Assembly (NCBI GenBank): GCA_964533495.1
Contig: CAZHJU010000019.1
Span: 1-60,955, forward strand
Length of the DNA stretch: 60,955 bases
From: Ga0077527 sp964533495
Lineage (GTDB): Bacteria; Pseudomonadota; Gammaproteobacteria; Burkholderiales; SG8-41
Direction of reading: 5' to 3'
Shown: piece by piece, positions 48,678 through 57,591 of the stretch
How positions within the stretch are numbered: position 1 is the first letter of the stretch
Layout: every line of letters starts with the position of its first letter
Notes under the pieces: model-generated
Seen by the model: only the letters and a program-made list of their open reading frames with translations
The model's database searches: none
Told to the model about the DNA's origin: nothing
Made by a program: the position numbers and the translations under genes

Positions 48678-50414
48678 ATGGCGCGCCCCAGAAAGCGTCC
48701 CGAAGAGTTGCGCAGTCACCGCTGGTTCGGCACCCGCGGGCTGCGCTCGTTCACGCACCGTTCGCGCGCGCTGCAGATGGGCTACGCGATCGAGGATTTC
48801 GCCGGCAAGCCGGTGATCGCGATCATCAACACCTGGAGCGACATCAATCCCTGCCATGCCCATTTCCGCACCCGCGCCGAGGAAGTGAAGCGCGGCGTGT
48901 GGCAGGCCGGCGGTTTTCCGCTCGAGATGCCGGCGATCGCGCTGGCCGAGCCTTTCCAGAAACCGTCGACCATGCTCTACCGCAACATGCTGGCGATGGA
49001 GACCGAGGAGTTGTTGCGCGGCTACCCGGTTGACGGCGCGGTGCTGATGGGTGGCTGCGACAAGACGACGCCGGCGCTGGTCATGGGCGCGATCTCGATG
49101 GGCCTGCCCTTCATCTATGTGCCCGCCGGCCCGATGCTGCGCGGCAACTGGCACGGCGAGCCCCTGGGCTCGGGCAGCGATTCCTGGAAATACTGGGCGG
49201 AACTGCGTGCCGGCAACATCACCGAGAACGAATGGGACGAGGTGGAGGCGGGCATCGCGCGTTCCTACGGCCACTGCATGACTATGGGCACGGCCTCGAC
49301 CATGACTTCGGTCGCGGAGACGCTGGGCCTGACGCTGCCGGGCGCGGCCTCGATTCCCGCGCCGGACGCGAACCACCCGCGCATGGCCACCGCCAGCGGC
49401 CGCCGCATCGTCGAGATGGTGTGGGAAGACCTGAAGCCCGCGGAGATTCTGACGCCGCAGGCCTTCGACAACGCGATCACCGTGGTGCATGCGCTGTCGG
49501 GTTCGACCAATGCGCTGATCCATCTGGTGGCGATGGCCGGCCGCGCCGGCGTCGACCTCAAGCTCGACCGTTTCGACGAACTGTCGCAGCGCACGCCGGT
49601 GCTCGCCAACATCCGGCCCGCCGGGCAGAAGTACCTGATGGAGGACTTCTACTATGCCGGGGGGCTGCGCGCGATGATGTCGGAAATCCGCGATCTGCTG
49701 AACCTCGACTGCCTGACGGTCAACGGCCGTACGCTGGGCGGAAATCTCGACGGCGCGAAGATCTACAACGACGACGTGATCCGCCGCCGCGGCAATCCGC
49801 TGTCGGCCAGCGGCGGCCTCGCGGTGCTGCGCGGCAACCTCGCCCCCGACGGCGCGGTGATCAAGCCGACCGCGGCCGAGCCGCATCTGCTGAAACACAC
49901 CGGCCCCGCGGTGGTGTTCAGGAACTACGACGACATGTATGCCCGCGTCGACGACGAGAACCTGCAGGTCGACGAGAACTCGGTGCTGGTGCTGCAGAAC
50001 GCGGGCCCGCAGGGCGGGCCGGGCATGCCGGAATGGGGGCAGTTGCCGATCCCGAAAAAGCTGCTGCAGAAGGGCGTGCGCGACATGGTGCGCATTTCGG
50101 ACGCGCGGATGAGCGGCACGTCGTACGGCGCCTGCGTGCTGCACGTGGCGCCGGAGGCGCATATCGGCGGGCCGCTGGCGCTGGTGCGCGACGGCGACCT
50201 GATCGAGCTCGACGTCGCGGCGCGGAAACTGGAGCTGAAGGTCAGCGCGGAGGATCTGGCGAAACGACGGCGCGAGTGGAAGCAGCCGGCGCCGCATTAC
50301 ACCCGCGGCTACGGCGCGATCTACGTGCAGCACATCACGCAGGCCGACAAGGGCTGCGATCTCGACGTGCTGCATCGCGGGGACCCGACGCCGGATCCCG
50401 AAGTGGTGCACTGA
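48678..50414 (+). CDS. IlvD/Edd-family sugar-acid dehydratase
   Basis: A 578-residue iron-sulfur dehydratase. Three cysteines match the cluster ligands: Cys59 (INPCH), Cys127 (GGCDKT) and Cys200 (YGHCMTMGTA). The N-terminus RSHRWFGTRGLRSFTHRSRA is typical of arabinonate, xylonate and related dehydratases, not of the amino-acid enzyme IlvD. It removes water from a sugar acid to give a 2-keto-3-deoxy acid. AGGAGG precedes the ATG. The next genes encode an HpcH/HpaI aldolase and a DASS carrier, giving a complete uptake-dehydration-cleavage route. Confidence 0.91.
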   Translation: MARPRKRPEELRSHRWFGTRGLRSFTHRSRALQMGYAIEDFAGKPVIAIINTWSDINPCHAHFRTRAEEVKRGVWQAGGFPLEMPAIALAEPFQKPSTMLYRNMLAMETEELLRGYPVDGAVLMGGCDKTTPALVMGAISMGLPFIYVPAGPMLRGNWHGEPLGSGSDSWKYWAELRAGNITENEWDEVEAGIARSYGHCMTMGTASTMTSVAETLGLTLPGAASIPAPDANHPRMATASGRRIVEMVWEDLKPAEILTPQAFDNAITVVHALSGSTNALIHLVAMAGRAGVDLKLDRFDELSQRTPVLANIRPAGQKYLMEDFYYAGGLRAMMSEIRDLLNLDCLTVNGRTLGGNLDGAKIYNDDVIRRRGNPLSASGGLAVLRGNLAPDGAVIKPTAAEPHLLKHTGPAVVFRNYDDMYARVDDENLQVDENSVLVLQNAGPQGGPGMPEWGQLPIPKKLLQKGVRDMVRISDARMSGTSYGACVLHVAPEAHIGGPLALVRDGDLIELDVAARKLELKVSAEDLAKRRREWKQPAPHYTRGYGAIYVQHITQADKGCDLDVLHRGDPTPDPEVVH

Positions 50415-50515
50415 CCGTTGATGGATGGAAGTTCGAATGTTTGACCGGCCGCTGTTCCGGCGAGTGGCCGTCGTTGTCCCAGGTGATTGAATTCAACAAT
50501 ACAGGGAGCATGAAC

Positions 50516-51280
50516 ATGGATTTGCCCGTCAACCCGTTCAAGAAGGCCATCAAGGCCGGCAAGCCGCAGATCGGCATCTGGTCGAGCCTGTGCAGCGCGA
50601 TTTCGGCGGAAGTGCTGGCCGACGCCGGTTTCGACTGGGTGCTGCTCGACACCGAGCATTCGCCGAACGAACTGCCGGCCGTGCAGAACCAGCTCGACGC
50701 GATGCTTGCCGGCAGCACCGAGGGCATCGTGCGTCCGGCCTGGAACGACACGGTGCTGATCAAGCGTTTCCTCGACGTCGGCGCGCGCACGCTGCTGATC
50801 CCCTACGTGCAGAATGCCGAGGAGGCAAAACGCGCGGTGGCGGCGACGCGTTATCCGCCGCAGGGCGTGCGCGGCGTCTCGGGCTGCACGCGCGCCAACC
50901 GCTACGGCCGGGTGAAGGATTATTTCAAGCGCGTGCACGACGAGCTGTGCGTGCTGGTGCAGGTCGAGACCATGAGCGCGATGAAGCACATCGAGGCCAT
51001 CGGGGCAATCGACGGAGTCGACGGCGTGTTCATCGGACCCAACGACCTCGCCGCCGACATGGGCCACCTCGGCAACTGGCAGCATCCGGAAGTGTGGAAG
51101 GTGATGGAGGATGCCGCGAAGCGCATCACCAGGGCCGGCAAGGCGCCGGGCATCCTCGTCGGTGAAGCCGACGGCCAGCGCTGTCTCGACATGGGTTACC
51201 TGTTCGTCGCCGTGGGTTCGGACCTGGTGATGCTGGCGCGCGGCAGCGAGGCGCTGGCCGCGAAGTTCAGGAAATCATAA
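50516..51280 (+). CDS. HpcH/HpaI-family aldolase
   Basis: A 254-residue metal-dependent class II aldolase that splits 2-keto-3-deoxy sugar acids or 4-hydroxy-2-oxo acids into pyruvate and an aldehyde. Active-site residues are His48 (DTEHSPNE), Arg73 (VRPAWND), Glu151 (QVETM) and Asp177 (GPNDLAADMG). Two ATG codons are close together; the one at 50516 stands seven bases after GGGAG and is preferred to 50510. The final Ser and stop codon are part of an AT-rich repeat, so the gene end has been shaped by that element. It follows the dehydratase by 101 bases. Confidence 0.9.
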   Translation: MDLPVNPFKKAIKAGKPQIGIWSSLCSAISAEVLADAGFDWVLLDTEHSPNELPAVQNQLDAMLAGSTEGIVRPAWNDTVLIKRFLDVGARTLLIPYVQNAEEAKRAVAATRYPPQGVRGVSGCTRANRYGRVKDYFKRVHDELCVLVQVETMSAMKHIEAIGAIDGVDGVFIGPNDLAADMGHLGNWQHPEVWKVMEDAAKRITRAGKAPGILVGEADGQRCLDMGYLFVAVGSDLVMLARGSEALAAKFRKS

Positions 51281-51308
51281 AAATATCAATAAAAACAAAT
51301 ACTTATGA
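51275..51308 (-). repeat. AT-rich intergenic element, copy 7
   Basis: On the minus strand: TCATAAGTATTTGTTTTTAT then TGATATTTTTATGA. The ends TCATAA and TTATGA are inverted repeats. The first six bases on the plus strand supply the last Ser codon and the TAA stop of the aldolase gene. Confidence 0.88.
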
Positions 51309-51335
51309 GTAATCCGGCGTAATCGCCGCGCAACC

Positions 51336-52721
51336 ATGGCGATGCCGAGGTCCGCTGCGTTGCTGGCGGCACTGATTGCGGGTGTCGCGGCGGCGATCTT
51401 TTTCATGCCGCCGCCTGCCGGCGTGTCCGTCAACGTGATGCATACCGGCGGGCTGCTGGTGCTGGTGATGGGACTGTGGGCCACCGGCGTGCTGCCCGAG
51501 GCGCTGACCGCGCTGCTCTTTTTCGCGCTGGCGGTGCTGCTCGAAGTGGCGAAACCCGAAGTCATTTTCTCGGGCTTCACCTCGGGCACCCTGTGGCTGG
51601 TGCTGGGCGGACTGGTGATTGCCGAGGCGGTGCGGATGACGGGGCTGGGCGAGCGCGTCGCGCGCGCCGCGCTGGGCACCCGCGTCTGGACCTATCCGCA
51701 ACTGGTCACGGCGGCCGTGCTGGTCTCGGTGGTGCTGGCCTTCCTGATGCCGGCCACCGTCGGACGCATCCTGCTGCTGGTGCCGATACTCGCCGTGGTC
51801 GCGGAGCGCCATGGCCTGGCGCCGGGCACGCCCGGCTACGCCGGCGTGCTGTTTGCGACCATCGTGGCCTCCTTCCAGTGCGGCACCGCGATCCTGCCGG
51901 CCAACGCGCCGAACCTGGTGCTGGCCGGCGCCGCGGAGACGCTCTACGGCGTGCAGCTGATCTACGCCGAATACCTGTGGGCGCAGTTTCCGGTGATGGG
52001 CATCATCAAGGGCGCGCTGATCGTCGCCATCGTCTGCCGGATATTTCCGGCGCAGACCCGCATGTCGGGCGCGGCGGCCGAGCTGCGGCCGATGAGCGGC
52101 GACGAGAAACGCCTGGCGGCCATCGTGCTGGTGTCGCTGGCCCTGTGGGCCACCGACTTCCTGCACGGCATTCGTCCGGGCTGGGTCGCGCTTGCCGCGG
52201 CGGTGATGGCCATGCTGCCGCGCGTGGGCGCGGTGCCGGCGACGATGTTCCAGGAGCGGATCAAGTTCGGCAGCTTTTTTTACATCGCCGCGGTGCTGGG
52301 GCTGGGCGCGGTGATGTTCGACGCCGGCCTGAGCAAGGTGATCGGCGACACGCTGCTCGGCGTCGTGCGGCTGGAATCCGGCGCGGACGCCGTGAACTTC
52401 ATCATCCTGAGCGTGCTGTCGACGGTGGTTTCGATGATCGTGACCAACCCCGCGCAGCCGGCGCTGCTGTCGCCGCTGGCCGGGGATTTCGCCCAGGCCA
52501 CCGGCTGGCCGCTGCAGGCGGCACTGATGACCATGGCCGTCGGATTCTCCACGCTGCTGCTGCCCTACCAGGCTCCGCCGGTGGTCGTCGGCATGCAGAT
52601 GGCGAACCTGAGGCTGCGCGACGCGCTGCGGCTGACGGTGCCGCTGGCGCTGATCAGCGTTTTCGTGCTGATTCCGCTGCATTACCTGTGGTGGCGGGTG
52701 ATCGGCTACTTTGGCAATTGA
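51336..52721 (+). CDS. DASS/SLC13-family anion transporter
   Basis: A 461-residue membrane protein with about 11-12 helices, of the divalent anion:sodium symporter family (dicarboxylates, sulfate, citrate). The two-half layout is visible; the substrate-binding hairpins appear as ILPANAPN in the first half and VTNPAQPA in the second, the places of the SNT-type motifs. These motifs are altered from the classic SNT, so the substrate may be a monocarboxylate or sugar acid. The ATG at 51336 lacks a strong ribosome-binding site and begins 55 bases after the aldolase. It is probably the uptake step of the sugar-acid module. Confidence 0.85.
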   Translation: MAMPRSAALLAALIAGVAAAIFFMPPPAGVSVNVMHTGGLLVLVMGLWATGVLPEALTALLFFALAVLLEVAKPEVIFSGFTSGTLWLVLGGLVIAEAVRMTGLGERVARAALGTRVWTYPQLVTAAVLVSVVLAFLMPATVGRILLLVPILAVVAERHGLAPGTPGYAGVLFATIVASFQCGTAILPANAPNLVLAGAAETLYGVQLIYAEYLWAQFPVMGIIKGALIVAIVCRIFPAQTRMSGAAAELRPMSGDEKRLAAIVLVSLALWATDFLHGIRPGWVALAAAVMAMLPRVGAVPATMFQERIKFGSFFYIAAVLGLGAVMFDAGLSKVIGDTLLGVVRLESGADAVNFIILSVLSTVVSMIVTNPAQPALLSPLAGDFAQATGWPLQAALMTMAVGFSTLLLPYQAPPVVVGMQMANLRLRDALRLTVPLALISVFVLIPLHYLWWRVIGYFGN

Positions 52722-52775
52722 GCGACAACTGAGCTGAGCGGCAGCTGGGCCGGGCGCCGGCCGGGGAGCACGAAC

Positions 52776-53873
52776 ATGGCATCGCAACTGTTCACGCCGC
52801 TGCGGATTGGCGGGATCGAACTGCCGAACCGGGTCACCGTGGCGCCGATGTGCCAGTACAGCGCCGCCGCCGGCTCGATGGGCGACTGGCACATCATGCA
52901 TCTCGGTGCGCTGGCGGTTTCCGGCGCCTCGATGCTGGTGATGGAGGCCACCGGCGTGACGCCGGAAGGGCGCATCACGCCGCATTGCCCGGGTCTTTAT
53001 TCGGACGCCAACGAGTCCGCGATGAAACGCGTCGCCGATTTCGTGCGCGGCATCTCGCCGGTCGCGCTCGGCGTGCAGCTCGCGCATGCCGGGCGCAAGG
53101 CGTCGAGTCACCGGCCGTGGCAGGGACACGGTCCGCTGGAGGCCGAAGAGGGCGCCTGGCGGACGCTGGCGCCGTCCGCGTTGCCGCTTGCCGCAGGCTG
53201 GCCGGCGCCGCATGCAATGAGCCGGGCTGAAATGCATCGGCTGACGGCGGCTTTCGCCGCGGCGGCGAGGCGTGCTTCACGCATCGGCCTCGATTTCGTC
53301 GAGCTGCACTCGACCCACGGCTACCTGCTGTCGGAATTCCTGTCGCCGCTGGCGAACCGGCGCGGCGACGAATACGGCGGCAGCCTCGAGAACCGCATGC
53401 GTTATCCGCTGGAGGTGTTTCGGGCCATCCGGGCGGCGTTCCCGGCTGACCGTTTCGTCGGCGCCAAGATTTCGGGCAGCGATTTTGTCGACGGCGGCTG
53501 GACGCCGGGCGAGGCGGTGGCCTATGCGCGCGCGCTGAAGGCCGAGGGCTGCGCCTACGTCACGGTGTCCGGCGGTGGCGTCGTTCCCGACGCGAAGATT
53601 CCGGTCGGTCCCGGCTATCAGGTGCCGTTTGCCGAACGCGTGAAAAAGGAAACGGGCATCGTCACCGGCGCGGTGGGCCTGATCAGCGATCCGTGGCAGG
53701 CCGAGGCGATCATCGCCGGCGGGCAGGCCGACTTCATTTCGCTGGCGCGGGCGATGCTGTTCAATCCGCGCTGGCCGTTGCATGCCGCCGGGGCGTTGGG
53801 CGCCGGGGTGGCCTGGCCGCCGCAGTACGAGCGCGCGTCGCCGAAGCTGTGGCTGCCGGGGCGCAAGGCCTGA
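52776..53873 (+). CDS. Old Yellow Enzyme (NADH:flavin oxidoreductase, YqjM type)
   Basis: A 365-residue FMN ene-reductase. Cys26 (APMCQYSA) is the redox-tuning cysteine of the thermophilic-like YqjM group, QLAHAGRKAS holds the FMN contact, and His178/His181 in ELHSTHGYLLSEFLSP are the substrate-binding pair. The C-terminus includes GGQADFISLARAMLFNPRWP. It reduces activated double bonds of enones or nitro compounds. GGGGAGC precedes the ATG. It follows the transporter gene after 54 bases; a direct link to the sugar-acid route is not obvious. Confidence 0.92.
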   Translation: MASQLFTPLRIGGIELPNRVTVAPMCQYSAAAGSMGDWHIMHLGALAVSGASMLVMEATGVTPEGRITPHCPGLYSDANESAMKRVADFVRGISPVALGVQLAHAGRKASSHRPWQGHGPLEAEEGAWRTLAPSALPLAAGWPAPHAMSRAEMHRLTAAFAAAARRASRIGLDFVELHSTHGYLLSEFLSPLANRRGDEYGGSLENRMRYPLEVFRAIRAAFPADRFVGAKISGSDFVDGGWTPGEAVAYARALKAEGCAYVTVSGGGVVPDAKIPVGPGYQVPFAERVKKETGIVTGAVGLISDPWQAEAIIAGGQADFISLARAMLFNPRWPLHAAGALGAGVAWPPQYERASPKLWLPGRKA

Positions 53874-53900
53874 GTTTCGGGGCCGAGCGCGGGCGCGATT

Positions 53901-53906
53901 TATAAT
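53901..53906 (+). promoter_or_regulatory. -10 box for a possibly leaderless YgiQ mRNA
   Basis: TATAAT ends 7 bases before the ATG at 53914, so transcription should start at or next to that A. There is no ribosome-binding site. The hexamer also contains another in-frame ATG at 53905. Confidence 0.5.
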
Positions 53907-53913
53907 GCGCCCC

Positions 53914-56121
53914 ATGCAAGCACCCGCCGCCAGCCCGAAGGACATTTTCAGCCACCGCAAGCACTGGGCGGCGCGTTTCGGCACGGCGCCGTTCCTGCCG
54001 ATGTCGCGGGCCGAGATGGACAAACTCGGCTGGGAGGAATGCGACATCATCCTCGTCACCGGCGATGCCTACGTCGATCATCCGAGCTTCGGCATGGCCA
54101 TCGTCGGCCGCCTGCTCGAGGCCCAGGGTTTCCGCGTCGGCATCATCGCGCAGCCGGACTGGCATTCGGTGGATGCCTTCCGCGCGCTGGGGCGGCCCCG
54201 GCTGTTCTTCGGCGTTGCCGCGGGCAACATGGATTCGATGGTCAACCGCTATACCGCGGACCGGCGGCTGCGCAGCGACGACGCCTACACGCCGAACGCG
54301 GAGGGCGGCAAACGTCCCGACCGTTCGGTGATCGTCTACAGCCAGCGCGCGCGCGAAGCGTATCCCGACGTGCCGGTCGTCATCGGCGGCATCGAGGCGA
54401 GCCTGCGCCGCATCGCGCATTTCGATTACTGGTCGGAGAAGGTGCGGCGTTCGGTACTGGTCGACGCCAAGGCCGACATCCTGGTTTACGGCAACGCCGA
54501 GCGCGCGATCGTCGACATCGCGCACCGGCTGGCGGCGCGGCAGAAACCGTCGGACATCACCGACGTCCGCGGCACGGCCTTCCTGCGCAATGCGGTGCCG
54601 GCGGGCTGGATCGAGATCGATTCGGCGCGCATCGACATGCCGGGGCCGCTGAATCCGCCGGTCGACCCCTATGCGATGGAGGATGTTGTCCGGAAAGTGC
54701 AGGCGCCGGAAGCCCGGACGGAGGCGCAGGTGGTGCGGTTCATCCGCGAGGTGAAAAACGCCGACCGCGCGCGCAGCGTGATCCGCATGCCTTCGTACGA
54801 GGCGGTCGCGGGCGACCCGGTGCTGTACGCGCATGCCTCGCGCATCCTGCACGTCGAGTCGAACGCCGGCAATGCGCGCGCGCTGGTGCAGCGCCACGGC
54901 GAGGGCAGGAACGCCCGGGAGCTGTGGATCAACCCGCCGCCGCTTCCGCTGACGACGAAGGAGATGGACGCGCTGTACGAGCTGCCCTATGCGCGGGTGC
55001 CGCATCCGTCGTATGGCAAGGCGAAAATCCCGGCCTACGAGATGATCCGCTTTTCGGTGACGATCCAGCGCGGCTGTTTCGGCGGCTGCACCTTCTGTTC
55101 GATCACCGAGCACGAGGGGCGCGTCATCCAGAACCGCTCCGAGGATTCGATCATCCGCGAGGTCGAGCACATCCGCGACCGCGTGCCCGGCTTCACCGGC
55201 GTGATTTCCGACCTCGGCGGGCCGACGGCGAACATGTACCGGCTCGCCTGCAGGAGCCGCGAGATCGAGGCGTCCTGCCGCAAGCCGTCCTGCGTCTATC
55301 CGGGCATCTGCCCGAACCTGAACACCGACCATTCCTCGCTGATCCGGCTCTATCGCCGCGCCCGCGCGCTACCCGGCATCAAGAAGATCCTGATCGGTTC
55401 CGGCGTGCGTTACGACCTCGCGGTGGAATCGCCGGAATATGTGAAGGAACTGGCGCAGCACCACGTCGGCGGCTACCTGAAGATTGCGCCGGAAGCGCTG
55501 GCCGAGGGCCCGCTGTCGAAGATGATGAAGCCGGGGGTCGGCAGCTATTACAGGTTCAAGGAACTGTTCGACAGGTATTCGCACGAGGCCGGCAAGGAGC
55601 AGTACCTGATCCCGTACTTCATCGCCGCGCATCCCGGCACCACCGACCAGGACATGCTGGAGCTCGCGCTGTGGCTGAAGCAGAACGGGTTTCGCGCCGA
55701 TCAGGTGCAGGCCTTCCTGCCGTCGCCGATGGCCACCGCGACGGCGATGTACCACTCGGGCAAGAACCCGCTGCGCAAGGTGACCCGCGGCAGCGAGGAC
55801 GTGGTCATTCCGAAGGGGCTCAGGGTGCGCCGCCTGCACAAGGCTTTCCTGCGTTATCACGATCCCGAGAACTGGCCGATGCTGCGCGAGGCGCTGCGGC
55901 GCATGGGCCGCGCCGACCTGATCGGCTCCGGCAAGCGCCAGCTGGTTCCGTCCTTCCAGCCGGCGGGCACGGGACTGAAACCCGAGGGCGCGCGCAAGCC
56001 GGCCAAGTACCAGCAGTTCCGCACCCAGCACACCGGGCTGCCGCCCGCACCGCAGTCGCGCGACCGCGGGCCGCAGGCCGGCAAGGCGAAAAAAACCACG
56101 CGCGCGGCGAAGGCGCGTTAG
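53914..56121 (+). CDS. YgiQ-family radical SAM protein
   Basis: A 735-residue radical S-adenosylmethionine enzyme of unknown substrate. The N-terminal domain (about 1-330) begins DIFSHRKHWAARFGTAPFLP, a region specific to this family; the radical SAM core follows with the iron-sulfur motif CFGGCTFC (Cys388, Cys392, Cys395). A conserved second cysteine group lies in CRKPSCVYPGICPNL. The tail after about residue 690 is basic, low-complexity (KAKKTTRAAKAR). The ATG at 53914 was preferred over 53905 because the -10 box overlaps the earlier one. The length agrees with the family. Confidence 0.9.
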   Translation: MQAPAASPKDIFSHRKHWAARFGTAPFLPMSRAEMDKLGWEECDIILVTGDAYVDHPSFGMAIVGRLLEAQGFRVGIIAQPDWHSVDAFRALGRPRLFFGVAAGNMDSMVNRYTADRRLRSDDAYTPNAEGGKRPDRSVIVYSQRAREAYPDVPVVIGGIEASLRRIAHFDYWSEKVRRSVLVDAKADILVYGNAERAIVDIAHRLAARQKPSDITDVRGTAFLRNAVPAGWIEIDSARIDMPGPLNPPVDPYAMEDVVRKVQAPEARTEAQVVRFIREVKNADRARSVIRMPSYEAVAGDPVLYAHASRILHVESNAGNARALVQRHGEGRNARELWINPPPLPLTTKEMDALYELPYARVPHPSYGKAKIPAYEMIRFSVTIQRGCFGGCTFCSITEHEGRVIQNRSEDSIIREVEHIRDRVPGFTGVISDLGGPTANMYRLACRSREIEASCRKPSCVYPGICPNLNTDHSSLIRLYRRARALPGIKKILIGSGVRYDLAVESPEYVKELAQHHVGGYLKIAPEALAEGPLSKMMKPGVGSYYRFKELFDRYSHEAGKEQYLIPYFIAAHPGTTDQDMLELALWLKQNGFRADQVQAFLPSPMATATAMYHSGKNPLRKVTRGSEDVVIPKGLRVRRLHKAFLRYHDPENWPMLREALRRMGRADLIGSGKRQLVPSFQPAGTGLKPEGARKPAKYQQFRTQHTGLPPAPQSRDRGPQAGKAKKTTRAAKAR

Positions 56122-56123
56122 CG

Positions 56124-56774
56124 TCAACCTGCCGGGACGGTACGCCGGCGCAGCAGCGTCGCGGTGCCGACCACCAGCAGATCGAGCACGCAGTAGAAGG
56201 CGCCGGCGGCCAGCGGCGGGTTGAGCGTGTGCAGGCCCAGCCAGGGCACTTCCGCATGCCAGCGCCAGTTGCCCAGGGCCGTGCCGTAGATTTCCATGGC
56301 CAGCGCCAGCAGGAACATCACCGCATACAGCTTGCGCGCGCGGCTCAGGGCCATGCAGGCGAGCAGCAGCGCGAACAGCGGCGGCCCCAGCGTGTCGCTG
56401 CCGCTCCAGGCCAGCGCCGCGACCAGCGGCGCCGATGCGGCCGGCACCGCGACGGTGATCCAGTCGGGCAGGCGCGCGGCGAGCATCACGCCCAGCGCGA
56501 ACAGCAGCGCATGGCCCGGCGGCACGAACAGCGGGATGTTGCCGAGGCGGTAGTCGTAAAGGCCCCACACCAGCGACAGGAAAATTTCGCCGGCAGTGGC
56601 GTAGAGCACGCAAACCGCGAGATTGATGCGGTCCGGCGGCGCTGAACGCGCGATCCAGTACAGCAGCAATGCCCAGGCCGCGATGCTCGCCGCGATTTGT
56701 CCCCACACCGCCACGTACTGGTCGACGATCAGTCCCAGCACGATCAGGCTGACGATCAGCCAGCCCGACGACAT
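56124..56774 (-). CDS. Polytopic membrane protein, unrecognised
   Basis: A 216-residue protein with seven or eight hydrophobic helices. Polar residues inside helices (ATAGEIFLSLVWGLYDYRLG, LPGNIPL-like segment GNIPLFVPPGHALLFALG, and LAMEIYGTALGNWRWH) suggest an enzyme or carrier active within the membrane. The spacing of Glu, His and Asp recalls small membrane hydrolases or carotenoid-pathway proteins, but I cannot place it firmly. Start: ATG 56774, no strong ribosome-binding site. It is convergent with the YgiQ gene, two bases apart. Confidence 0.65.
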   Translation of the reverse strand: MSSGWLIVSLIVLGLIVDQYVAVWGQIAASIAAWALLLYWIARSAPPDRINLAVCVLYATAGEIFLSLVWGLYDYRLGNIPLFVPPGHALLFALGVMLAARLPDWITVAVPAASAPLVAALAWSGSDTLGPPLFALLLACMALSRARKLYAVMFLLALAMEIYGTALGNWRWHAEVPWLGLHTLNPPLAAGAFYCVLDLLVVGTATLLRRRTVPAG

Positions 56775-56805
56775 TGCGGCGGCATGCGCGGGCAGCGCCG
56801 CGTGG

Positions 56806-56838
56806 TTTATGTAAGTATTTGTTTTTATTTACTATTTT
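56806..56838 (+). repeat. AT-rich intergenic element, copy 8
   Basis: TTTATGTAAGTATTTGTTTT followed by TATTTACTATTTT. The stop codon of the enoyl-CoA-hydratase-like gene (minus strand) lies inside the element. Confidence 0.8.
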
Positions 56839-57572
56839 CCAGAGAAGCGGGGTTTGCGCTTTTCCTTGAAGCCGGCGATGCCTTCCTTCGCATCGGCGCT
56901 CTGGCGGATGCGCTGGATCGCCGCGCGGCCCTGGGCCGCGAGTTCCGAGGGGCCTTTGGGAATGACGCGGCCGACGTAATCACGTAGTACCGCGATCACC
57001 AGCGGCGCGTTGTCGGCGAGCTGGCGCGCGTAATCCATCGCGGCATCGAGCTGTTTTCCGGGTTCGGTTAGCCGGTTGACGAGGCCGACCTGGTACATGC
57101 GTTCGGCGGAGATTTCGTTGCCGACCAGCATCAGTTCCATCGCGACCTTGTGCGGGATGCGCGCGGCGAGTCCGGCGATCGCGGCGCCGGTGAAGCCGAC
57201 CTTGGCCTCGGGGAACATGAATTTCGCGTCGCTTGCCGCGACGCAGAGGTCGCACATCTGCACGATGACCACGCCGCCGCCGACCACCCAGCCGCCGACC
57301 GCGGCGACCAGCGGCTTCTGCATCGCGATGCCGACATTGGGCACGCAGGCCGGGAAATCCTCGGGCGGGCCCTTGATGTCGGCGCCGCCGGTGAAATGCG
57401 CGCCGGCATGGGTCAGCACGCCGGCGCGGTCGTCGCCGTCGTTGAGCCGCTCCAGCGCCGCGCGCAGCTGCAGCGCGACTTCGTTGTTGATGGCGTTGCG
57501 CTTCTCCGGACGGTTCAGCGTGATGACGGCGACGCCGTCACGGGATTCGTAGGTGACTACCGGTGCGGTCAT
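56832..57572 (-). CDS. Enoyl-CoA hydratase/isomerase family protein, one catalytic Glu missing
   Basis: A 246-residue crotonase-fold protein. The oxyanion-hole segments are HFTGGADIKG and GGWVVGGGVVIVQMCDLCVA. In true enoyl-CoA hydratases the second segment reads GGGCEL, with Glu at the place where this protein has Val102; the other catalytic Glu is kept (Glu122 in FMFPEAKVG). It may therefore catalyse another crotonase reaction, such as isomerisation, thioester hydrolysis or decarboxylation. GAAGGA precedes the ATG. It is encoded just downstream of the NDP-forming acyl-CoA synthetase on the same strand, so it acts on that enzyme's CoA product. Confidence 0.85.
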   Translation of the reverse strand: MTAPVVTYESRDGVAVITLNRPEKRNAINNEVALQLRAALERLNDGDDRAGVLTHAGAHFTGGADIKGPPEDFPACVPNVGIAMQKPLVAAVGGWVVGGGVVIVQMCDLCVAASDAKFMFPEAKVGFTGAAIAGLAARIPHKVAMELMLVGNEISAERMYQVGLVNRLTEPGKQLDAAMDYARQLADNAPLVIAVLRDYVGRVIPKGPSELAAQGRAAIQRIRQSADAKEGIAGFKEKRKPRFSGK

Positions 57573-57591
57573 GTTTTTTCCTTCGATCAGA

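Noticed and set aside
51303..53237. 644-codon minus-strand frame over the DASS and OYE genes
   Set aside because: It is a shadow of two well-supported plus-strand genes and has no domain or ribosome-binding site.
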